Source: Rhodospirillales bacterium
Lineage (GTDB): Bacteria > Pseudomonadota > Alphaproteobacteria > QKFK01 > SZUA-500
Length of the DNA: 40,292 nt
Direction: 5' to 3'
Assembly (NCBI GenBank): GCA_003252195.1
Contig: QKFK01000177.1
Span: 1 to 40,292, forward strand
Shown: one piece after another, positions 33,653-40,292 of the stretch
Numbering within the stretch: position 1 is the first letter of the stretch
Layout of the letters: every line of letters starts with the position of its first letter
Program-made: the position numbers and the translations under genes
The notes under the pieces: model-generated
What the model was told of the DNA's origin: nothing
Database searches by the model: none
Seen by the model: the letters and a program-made list of their open reading frames with translations, nothing else

Positions 33653-36600
33653 CTAATCAAGCGGTCTCACCATCTTAAATTTCTTCAAGCTATCGTGCCA
33701 ATTATCAAGCATTTGCAAAGCATATTCAGATTTTGTTTCTTGAACATGTTCTTCAATAATTTGTTTTAACTCCTCTTCCTCATCAGAAGTGAATGGTTCT
33801 ATTTTAACTGACTGCTTGTTTATTTTCTTATCAAGATTATTAGATTCGTCATAAATATAAGCAACCCCGCCAGTCATACCTGCACCAAAGTTAAAACCAA
33901 CTGAGCCTAATATGGCAATTTTACCGCCTGTCATATATTCACAGCCATTAGAGCCACAACCTTCAACCACTGCTAAAGCCCCAGAGTTACGCACAGCAAA
34001 GCGTTGCCCTGCCCTACCTGCTACAAATAATTTGCCTGAAGTTGCACCATATAAAACCGTGTTACCAATGATAATATTATCTTCGGTCTTTAGCTCGGAT
34101 GAAGCAGATGGACGCACTACAATAAATCCACCTGATAAACCTTTACCCACATAGTCATTGGCATCACCAAACATCTCAATCTTTAGACCCTGCACCGCAA
34201 AAGCCCCTAAAGACTGCCCGCCATTTCCTTTAAGGCGCAAAGTCAAATGAGCTTCTGGCAATGAATTGCCAAATTTTTTATAAAGCATATGAGATACTTT
34301 AGCACCAACAGCTAAATGGATATTACGAACATTATAATTAAGCTGCATTTTTGCACCATTCTCAAAAACTGGCTCAGCATCTTTAATTATAAGCTCGTCC
34401 AAAGTATCAGGCACTTCGTTTCGACCTTCAATATTACAATAAGGCGTTGCATCACCCACATCTGGGCGAACTAATATTGGGTTTAAATCCAAATCGTCCA
34501 AATTCTCAGCACCACGATTGATTTGATATAACAAGTCTGTGCGACCAATAATTTCTTTTAATGACTTAAAGCCCAACTTACTCAAAATTGAACGGACATC
34601 TTCTGCCACAAAAGAGAATAAATTTACAATTTTATCTGGGCTACCTTTATACCTGTCTCTAAATTCTTTTGCCTGAGAACAAATACCCGCTGTACATTTA
34701 TTAGTATGACATTGCCTATCTGCCACACAACCAAGAGCGATTAATGAGGCCGTACCAATACCAAATTCTTCTGCTCCCAATATTGCAGCAACCACAATAT
34801 CACGCCCGCATCTAATTCCTCCATCAACTCTTAGCTTAACCTTATGACGTAAGTTATTTAAGGTTAAAACTTGATGAGCCTCAGCCAAACCAAGCTCCCA
34901 TGGAGCACCCGCAAATTTCATCGATGTTAAAGGTGTTGCACCAGTTCCACCATTAGAACCAGATATCGTAATCACATCAGCTTTTGCCTTAGCTACACCT
35001 GCTGCGATTGTACCCACACCATTTTTAGAAGCTAGCTTAACCCCGATTTTTGCCTTTGGATTAATCTTTTTAAGGTCATAAATAAGCTGAGCTAAATCTT
35101 CAATTGAATAAATATCATGATGCGGAGGAGGACTAATCAAAGTTGTTCCTGCCACTGCATGACGAAGCCTTGCAATATCTGCAGATACTTTAAACCCTGG
35201 TAATTGACCGCCCTCACCAGGCTTAGCACCTTGTGCCATTTTAATCTCAATTTCAGAACAATTATTTAAATATTCTGCCGTAACACCAAAACGACCAGAG
35301 GCTACTTGCTTAACTGCAGAGTTAGCATTATCACCATTTGCATAAGGTTTATAGCGGTTTGAATCTTCTCCGCCCTCACCAGATATTGACTTTGCCCCGA
35401 TGCGGTTCATCGCAATATTTAAGGTTTCATGTGCCTCTGGGCTTAAAGCTCCATATGACATACCTGGGGTTAAAAACTTTTTACGGATTTCTGTTATAGA
35501 TTCAACATCATCACGGTTAATAGGAGTTTCTTTATATTTAAAATCTAGCAAATCACGTAAGTTTATAGATGGTTGAGCTTTTAGGGCTTCAACATAATCT
35601 CTATATGATGTAAACGAATCATTATTAACCGCATTTTGCAATAATCTAGCAATCTCTGGCGTAAATCCATGCGGAATGTTAGCTGATTTACGATAGAAGT
35701 AGAATCCACCTGCACTCAACGTATTTGCATCTTCTACATAAGCTTTAGCATGTTGTTTTAGTATCATCTGGCGAATGCCTTCACTACCAATGCCAGATAT
35801 ACGAGATGACATACCAGGCAAACATCTTGCCACAATCGTACGAGACAAGCCCAAAGCTTCAAAATATTTACCGCCACGATATGAGCTTAAAATACAAATG
35901 CCCATTTTTGACATGATTTTAAGAAGCCCGCCATTAACAGCTTTACGATAATTAAGCAAAGCATCTGCCGCACTCAAATCACCATAATCACCCTTAACAT
36001 GATTATAACGAATTATCTCTTCGGTTAAATATGGGTTTACAGTAGTTGCACCCACACCTAATAACACTGCATAATAGTGATTATCCAAACATTCACCGCA
36101 TCTTACATGAATAGAAAGCTTAGAACGTAGCTCTTTAGCTACTAAATGATGATGAACACCACCTGTTACTAATATCATAGGAAGCGGAGCTTTGTTTTTA
36201 TCAATTTTAATATCAGATAGAACGATTAAGGAAAATCCTTTGTTAACCGCAGTTTCAACTTCTTCTTTAATTGCCTCAATTCTTCTATAAACTTCGTCAT
36301 TGCCTTTGGAAACATCAAAGGTGCAATCCACCTCATAAATACGGCACACAAAGTGAGAAGAAAAAGCCTCAAACTCATTATTAAAAATAACAGGAGATGC
36401 CATTTCAAAAATTGCGAGCTGCTTTTCATTCTCGTCTAAGATATTACCCATATTACCCAAACGAGTTTTTAATGACATAACCGAAGTCTCGCGCAAAGAA
36501 TCAATCGGTGGGTTCGTTACTTGAGAAAAATTCTGCCTAAAAAAGTGATGCAACCCTCTATATTCTTCTGATAAAACAGCTAAAGGGGTATCATCTCCCA

Positions 36601-38107
36601 TTGAGCCAACTGCCTCTTTTGCATCTAGCACCATTGGAGTTAGCACATATTTTATATCTTCTTTAGTTTGCCCATAACATATCTGGCGGCGGATTAATTC
36701 TTCTTCGGCAAAGCCCAAACTCAACTCGGGCTTAACCTCTAAATCTTTAAATGTAAGAATATTTTTAACCCATTCTTTATATGGCATTTCTGAACTTAGT
36801 TTTTGTTTAATCTCAGCATCTTTATATAACTTACCTTCATCTAGGTTTATAGCAAGCATTGCCCCAGGTTCAATACAGCCTTTTTCTATAACTTCACTCT
36901 CACGAGTTTTAACCATTCCGCTTTCTGAGCCAACAATGATTAAACCTTCTTTTAAAATGCTATAGCGCATTGGACGAAGACCATTTCTATCCATACCCGC
37001 TAATATCCATTTACCATCTGTTGCAGCTAGTGCCGCAGGTCCATCCCATGGTTCCATAATAGAATTACAATAGCGAATAAAGTCCTTTTGCTCTTCTGAT
37101 ATATCATCTCTAGCTTCGGCTGCTTCTGGCACCAAAATTGACTTTACTAATGGTAAGTTGCGCCCTGCCTTACTAAGCAATTCGAACACAGCGTCTAATG
37201 CAGATGAGTCTGAGCTAGAAGGCAAAACAACTGGCTTAATATCATTTATTTTTTCGCCAAATTTATCAGATGCAAGTAATGCCTCGTGAATTTTTAGCCA
37301 ACCCAAATTGCCTGACAATGTATTAATTTCACCATTATGAGCTATAATTCTAAAAGGCTGAGCTAATGCCCATGAAGGAAATGTGTTGGTCGAATATCTT
37401 TGGTGATAAAGAGCAAACCTTGAAACAAACCTATCATCAGCCAAATCTGGGAAAAATCCCATTAACTGTCCAGCTAAAAACAAACCTTTATAAATTATGC
37501 TTTTACATGACAATGAACAGACATAAAAATCTTTTATATATTCCGCCAACACAGCCTTTTCGATGCGACGACGAATAATATATAAATCTCTTTCAAATTC
37601 TTCTTCTGTTTTATCTCCGCCTGCTATCATGATTTGCTCTATCTCGGGGCGAGTAGCGCTGGCTTTTTCACCAATCACAGATGTATTAACGGGAACTTGT
37701 CTCCAGCCATAAACATAATAGCCATATTCAATAATCTCTGTTTCTACAATTGCCCGACAACGTTCTCTTTCATGCAAATCTTTTTTAGGCAAAAATATCA
37801 TACCAACAGCAACTTTACCATCACGAGGCTCGTGACCAGTTGCTTTAATATGTTCTTTAAAAAAATCTTGGGGTATTTCTATGTGCAGACCAGCTCCATC
37901 GCCAGTTTTACCATCAGCATCGACCGCACCACGGTAGAACAAAGCGCGCAAAGCTTCAATTCCACATTCAACAACTTTACGAGATGGCTTTCCATCTACA
38001 GAAGCAACAAAACCAACACCACAAGCGTCATGTTCTTCTGACTTACTATACAATCCATTTTTCTCTAAAAATTCTGCAAGCTCTAATTGCTTTTCAATCT
38101 GCATCAT
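33653..38107 (-). CDS. gltB: Glutamate synthase large subunit GltB
   Basis: It transfers the amide of glutamine to 2-oxoglutarate to give two glutamates. It has 1484 residues, the normal alpha-chain length. A short propeptide precedes the N-terminal nucleophile, Cys29 in HDACGVGFV, opening the glutaminase domain (to about 420). The central domain is followed by the FMN synthase domain: SGEGGEDSNRYKPY, GAKPGEGGQLPG, ISPPPHHDIYSIEDLAQLI and ISGSNGGTGATP. The Cys cluster at about residues 1127-1138 (CVADRQCHTNKC) holds the 3Fe-4S centre. The C-terminal GXGXG helix contains GNTVLYGATSGKLFVAGRAGQRF. gltD is not in the window. The start MMQIEK follows GGGGGA closely. Confidence 0.96.
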   Translation of the reverse strand: MMQIEKQLELAEFLEKNGLYSKSEEHDACGVGFVASVDGKPSRKVVECGIEALRALFYRGAVDADGKTGDGAGLHIEIPQDFFKEHIKATGHEPRDGKVAVGMIFLPKKDLHERERCRAIVETEIIEYGYYVYGWRQVPVNTSVIGEKASATRPEIEQIMIAGGDKTEEEFERDLYIIRRRIEKAVLAEYIKDFYVCSLSCKSIIYKGLFLAGQLMGFFPDLADDRFVSRFALYHQRYSTNTFPSWALAQPFRIIAHNGEINTLSGNLGWLKIHEALLASDKFGEKINDIKPVVLPSSSDSSALDAVFELLSKAGRNLPLVKSILVPEAAEARDDISEEQKDFIRYCNSIMEPWDGPAALAATDGKWILAGMDRNGLRPMRYSILKEGLIIVGSESGMVKTRESEVIEKGCIEPGAMLAINLDEGKLYKDAEIKQKLSSEMPYKEWVKNILTFKDLEVKPELSLGFAEEELIRRQICYGQTKEDIKYVLTPMVLDAKEAVGSMGDDTPLAVLSEEYRGLHHFFRQNFSQVTNPPIDSLRETSVMSLKTRLGNMGNILDENEKQLAIFEMASPVIFNNEFEAFSSHFVCRIYEVDCTFDVSKGNDEVYRRIEAIKEEVETAVNKGFSLIVLSDIKIDKNKAPLPMILVTGGVHHHLVAKELRSKLSIHVRCGECLDNHYYAVLLGVGATTVNPYLTEEIIRYNHVKGDYGDLSAADALLNYRKAVNGGLLKIMSKMGICILSSYRGGKYFEALGLSRTIVARCLPGMSSRISGIGSEGIRQMILKQHAKAYVEDANTLSAGGFYFYRKSANIPHGFTPEIARLLQNAVNNDSFTSYRDYVEALKAQPSINLRDLLDFKYKETPINRDDVESITEIRKKFLTPGMSYGALSPEAHETLNIAMNRIGAKSISGEGGEDSNRYKPYANGDNANSAVKQVASGRFGVTAEYLNNCSEIEIKMAQGAKPGEGGQLPGFKVSADIARLRHAVAGTTLISPPPHHDIYSIEDLAQLIYDLKKINPKAKIGVKLASKNGVGTIAAGVAKAKADVITISGSNGGTGATPLTSMKFAGAPWELGLAEAHQVLTLNNLRHKVKLRVDGGIRCGRDIVVAAILGAEEFGIGTASLIALGCVADRQCHTNKCTAGICSQAKEFRDRYKGSPDKIVNLFSFVAEDVRSILSKLGFKSLKEIIGRTDLLYQINRGAENLDDLDLNPILVRPDVGDATPYCNIEGRNEVPDTLDELIIKDAEPVFENGAKMQLNYNVRNIHLAVGAKVSHMLYKKFGNSLPEAHLTLRLKGNGGQSLGAFAVQGLKIEMFGDANDYVGKGLSGGFIVVRPSASSELKTEDNIIIGNTVLYGATSGKLFVAGRAGQRFAVRNSGALAVVEGCGSNGCEYMTGGKIAILGSVGFNFGAGMTGGVAYIYDESNNLDKKINKQSVKIEPFTSDEEEELKQIIEEHVQETKSEYALQMLDNWHDSLKKFKMVRPLD

Positions 38108-38131
38108 ATTCCCCCGAAACCGCTAAAACAA

Positions 38132-38164
38132 AAGCACAGAATATGTTTACCACATTCTGTGCTT
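38132..38164 (-). terminator. Terminator-like hairpin in the gltB leader
   Basis: AAGCACAGAAT and ATTCTGTGCTT form a perfect 11-bp stem with an 11-nt loop; on the minus strand it is followed by TTTTGTTTT. It ends only about 24 nt before the gltB ATG, so any gltB promoter must lie upstream of it. It may be the terminator of the quinone oxidoreductase gene, an attenuator of gltB, or both. Confidence 0.75.
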
Positions 38165-38169
38165 ATTAC

Positions 38170-38194
38170 AATTAACTTATTGTTTCAGTTAATT
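38170..38194. promoter_or_regulatory. Inverted repeat between the quinone oxidoreductase stop and gltB
   Basis: AATTAACT and AGTTAATT form a perfect 8-bp inverted repeat with a 9-nt spacer, immediately upstream of the terminator-like hairpin. It could be an operator or a second hairpin in the same leader. Confidence 0.45.
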
Positions 38195-38213
38195 ACTAAA
38201 ATATATCTCTTAG

Positions 38214-39200
38214 TTATATCTCGATAATTATTTTACCTTCATATTTGCCACTTTCAAAATATTCATGAGCTTGATTTATTTCAGATAATTTAAACATTCT
38301 CTTATCAAGAAGAGGGAAAACTTTATCTTCATCAACCCATGTAGCTATTTGCAATAAGATATCACCATAATGAGACAAATCACCACCATGAATAAATGGA
38401 ATTAACATAAATACCACATTAAAGCTTAACCCTTTGGCATGAAGCGGGCTCAAATCGTGAGTTGAGCGTGCCGCAATTGCAGAAACCCTGCCACCAACCT
38501 TAGCTGCAGCGAATGAAGCATCTAAATTTTTACCGCCAACGGTATCAAAAACCACATCGAAACCTTCGCCATTAGTAAGGCGCTTTACATAATTTTCAAC
38601 TGGCTCTTCTTGATAATTAATAATTTCATCCGCGCCTAGCTTACGGGCTATATTTGCTTTTTCTGCAGACGATACTGTTGTCGCAACTTTTGCCTTCATC
38701 TGTTTAGCTATTTGCACTGCCATATGACCAACGCCGCCACAACCACCATGAATTAGCACATAATCTTTATAAGTGATCTGGGCTCTTTTTAACAATCCTA
38801 GCCAAGCTGTTATACTAACCAACGGCAAGGCCGCTGCTTCAGCAAAAGTCAAACGATTCGGCTTTGGTGCAAGCAATTTAACATCTGCCACCACATATTC
38901 AGCCAAGGCTCCAGAATACCCTTTAACCCCGCCAATACAGCCAAAAACCTCATCGCCTATTTGAAAGTTTTTAACTCCTTCACCTAGGCCGACAACAATT
39001 CCAGCAACATCTCCATGTAAAAGCTCAGGATTTTCAGGATTAAAGCCCATGTTATTACGTAATATCTTATTATCTATCGGGTTTAGGCTAGTAGCCTTAA
39101 CCTCAATAAGAACCTGCCCCTCTTTAGGCTCAGGTATTTCCATATCAACCGCTACAAACTTGGCCTCTGGGCCATATTCATTTACAACATATGCCTTCAT
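38214..39200 (-). CDS. NADPH:quinone oxidoreductase-like, zinc-free medium-chain dehydrogenase
   Basis: A 328-residue medium-chain reductase of the quinone oxidoreductase branch. The N-terminal catalytic fold starts MKAYVVNEYGPEAKF and includes ATSLNPIDNKIL and HGDVAGIVVGLGEGVKNFQIGDEVFG. The usual Cys/His/Asp catalytic zinc ligands are not there. The NADPH-binding site is VLIHGGCGGVGHMAVQIAKQMKA, and the end (YFESGKYEGKIIIEI) is family-typical. The substrate could be a quinone or an alkenal; it cannot be set from sequence. It lies 27 nt downstream of rlmJ on the same strand, with gltB 106 nt further on. Confidence 0.88.
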   Translation of the reverse strand: MKAYVVNEYGPEAKFVAVDMEIPEPKEGQVLIEVKATSLNPIDNKILRNNMGFNPENPELLHGDVAGIVVGLGEGVKNFQIGDEVFGCIGGVKGYSGALAEYVVADVKLLAPKPNRLTFAEAAALPLVSITAWLGLLKRAQITYKDYVLIHGGCGGVGHMAVQIAKQMKAKVATTVSSAEKANIARKLGADEIINYQEEPVENYVKRLTNGEGFDVVFDTVGGKNLDASFAAAKVGGRVSAIAARSTHDLSPLHAKGLSFNVVFMLIPFIHGGDLSHYGDILLQIATWVDEDKVFPLLDKRMFKLSEINQAHEYFESGKYEGKIIIEI

Positions 39201-39227
39201 GAAAACCTCTAAATCTTAATATTCTTT

Positions 39228-39992
39228 TTAAGCAAACCACTTTTCAATATGTTTGATATCTTCGTCTAATCCATATGGAGTGTTAATCATTATAACACCG
39301 CTACCCTTCATACCCTTAGACTTCACCCTAACCTCACTCTTATGATATTTAGGGAGCTCTGCATTTTGCAATATATCCACCATACTCTTATGATTATCTG
39401 CATCCAAAATAGGATACCATAACATTATAACAGCTTCTGCCCATTTTTTGTGTAATTTTATTATAAAATCAGCAGACTTATTATATTCGGTTTTAATCTC
39501 AAAAGAAGGATCTATCAAAACCAAGCCTCTGCGTGGCATTGGAGGAGAAATACCCAAAACCCCTTCATAACCGTCTCTTTTGTGTATATGAACATTTTTA
39601 TCACGCAAAAAATTACCCTTTAACGCATAATGTTCTTGAGGGTGTAATTCCATTAAATGCATGGCATCATTGTCTCTTAACAAACTTTTAGCAACCATTG
39701 GTGAACCTGGGTATATTCCATCACCATATTCCATTGCAATATCACCGATTAGCTTAAAATATGGATGAGAAAGATTAGTTCTTTTCATAAAACTAAATAT
39801 GCCATCATTGGCTTCACCCGTTTTAACAGCCTCAGCAGATTGCAAATCATAAACACCTCTACCCGCATGAGTTTCCATATAAGAAAGCGGTTTTTCTTTT
39901 TCTGTCATTTTAACAATTAGGGAACTTAATATTGCGTGTTTATGTACATCAGCAGGGCAACCAGCATGATATATATGTTGATAAGAAAGCAT
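39228..39992 (-). CDS. rlmJ: 23S rRNA (adenine-N6)-methyltransferase RlmJ-like
   Basis: A SAM-dependent enzyme that in E. coli methylates A2030 of 23S rRNA. I start at the ATG at 39992 (MLSYQHIYHAG), preceded by AGGAGGT at 5 nt. The track start is eight codons longer and lies over that site. The 254 residues include the family opening (E. coli: LSYRHSFHAGNHADVLKH), here HAGCPADVHKH, then YMETHAGRGVYDLQS (SAM binding), YPGSPMVAKSLLRDND, ELHPQEH, RRGLVLIDPSFEIKTEY and LWYPIL. The catalytic motif IV, normally DPPY, reads DPSF, and the N-terminal Asn is a Cys. The family call is firm; whether activity and target are unchanged is not. Confidence 0.88.
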   Translation of the reverse strand: MLSYQHIYHAGCPADVHKHAILSSLIVKMTEKEKPLSYMETHAGRGVYDLQSAEAVKTGEANDGIFSFMKRTNLSHPYFKLIGDIAMEYGDGIYPGSPMVAKSLLRDNDAMHLMELHPQEHYALKGNFLRDKNVHIHKRDGYEGVLGISPPMPRRGLVLIDPSFEIKTEYNKSADFIIKLHKKWAEAVIMLWYPILDADNHKSMVDILQNAELPKYHKSEVRVKSKGMKGSGVIMINTPYGLDEDIKHIEKWFA

Positions 39993-40063
39993 ATGATACC
40001 TCCTAATAAAAAACATGGCATAAATACCATGGTTAAACGTTGTTTTATTTAATTTTCTCAGTT

Positions 40064-40096
40064 AAAAACTGCCGATAAAATTACCGACAGTTTTAA
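40064..40096 (-). terminator. Terminator of the right-edge gene
   Basis: AAAACTG and CAGTTTT, with partly paired CCG/CGG-type bases inside, form a hairpin ending in a T-run on the minus strand about 25 nt after the stop at 40119. Confidence 0.65.
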
Positions 40097-40118
40097 AACC
40101 GAAATATGTAAGATTAGC

Positions 40119-40292
40119 TTATCTTCTACGTGATAAAGGCCTATCTCCTACATTGCTTTTCTTTTTAATACCCACTCTTTTGCTATGTTTTTTTGCTCCA
40201 GAATGTTTTGGTTTAGATTTTTTATCTGCAAATTTATCTGCTACAAAATCTTTTTTTCTTTCTGCTCTTGGAGCTGACTTTGAAAAAGTATT
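40119..40292 (-). CDS. C-terminal basic tail of a protein continuing beyond the right edge
   Basis: This partial gene is absent from the ORF track because it has no Met. The minus strand is open from 40292 to TAA at 40119, encoding 57 residues: SAPRAERKKDFVADKF, then DKKSKPKHSGAKKHSKRVG and ending GDRPLSRRR. It is extremely Lys/Arg-rich and looks disordered. Such tails are common on DEAD-box RNA helicases and some rRNA pseudouridine synthases, but nothing here identifies the catalytic part. A terminator follows and rlmJ is downstream. Confidence 0.7.
   Translation of the reverse strand, partial: NTFSKSAPRAERKKDFVADKFADKKSKPKHSGAKKHSKRVGIKKKSNVGDRPLSRRR

Noticed and set aside
38214-39200. Zinc-dependent alcohol dehydrogenase assignment
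   Set aside because: The fold is medium-chain dehydrogenase, but the usual catalytic and structural zinc ligands are missing, so the zinc-free quinone oxidoreductase branch fits better.
1-40292. CRISPR arrays, tRNA, rRNA, transposase or integrase genes
   Set aside because: I looked for regularly spaced repeats, cloverleaf ends, rRNA-like conserved stretches and DDE or tyrosine-recombinase ORFs and saw none. Small unknown ncRNAs cannot be excluded by eye.

Overview
This window looks like a chromosomal segment of an AT-rich alphaproteobacterium, probably an uncultured or host-associated lineage. The lineage call rests on a GapR/DUF2312 gene next to pyruvate kinase and a 41-residue L36 gene, a three-subunit proton-translocating transhydrogenase (pntAA-pntAB-pntB), an AapJ-type binding protein and a DUF3750 protein. 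I see no transposase, integrase, phage gene, CRISPR array, tRNA or rRNA. Almost every gene is ordinary chromosomal housekeeping or envelope metabolism. Promoters close to the sigma-70 consensus and hairpin-plus-T-run terminators are readable in many gaps.

Layout. Positions 1-5590 (minus strand) hold a nucleoside salvage operon: cdd, punA, deoC, deoA, deoB and a second, diverged and frameshifted deoA-like copy that runs off the left edge. upp is divergent from cdd at 5831-6490. Together these turn nucleosides into bases, deoxyribose phosphates and finally acetaldehyde and glyceraldehyde-3-phosphate. Next come a 1445-residue AsmA-family envelope protein with a coiled-coil tail (TTG start), a convergent MlaC-like/DUF3750 pair, an orphan AapJ-like binding protein, nfsB, a palindromic intergenic element and the pnt operon. 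The gapR-pyk-rpmJ group follows, then a small secreted protein.

Positions 20909-25781 (minus) hold a dTDP-L-rhamnose/surface polysaccharide cluster (rfbA, rfbC, rfbD, a frameshifted rfbB, a family 2 glycosyltransferase and a DUF218 protein). rimO is preceded in its operon by an unrecognised multi-pass membrane protein. Divergent from these is a two-gene operon: a double-sensor membrane protein with no output domain, overlapping a PF04392 binding protein. Next on the minus strand are a glycerol-1-phosphate dehydrogenase/HAD phosphatase pair, a protein with a degenerate protein-kinase signature behind a near-consensus promoter, gltB, a quinone oxidoreductase, rlmJ and the basic C-terminal tail of a gene running off the right edge.

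The observations I consider most worth a second look are: (i) the kinase-like protein at 32602-33558 with its strong promoter and GTGA-N6-TCAC palindrome; (ii) the output-less double sensor paired with a binding protein at 28525-30647; (iii) the EgsA-like dehydrogenase/phosphatase pair; (iv) two genes broken by out-of-frame deletions (the deoA paralogue and rfbB); and (v) a terminator-like hairpin placed inside the gltB leader. All family calls come from reading motifs by eye; no database search was run.
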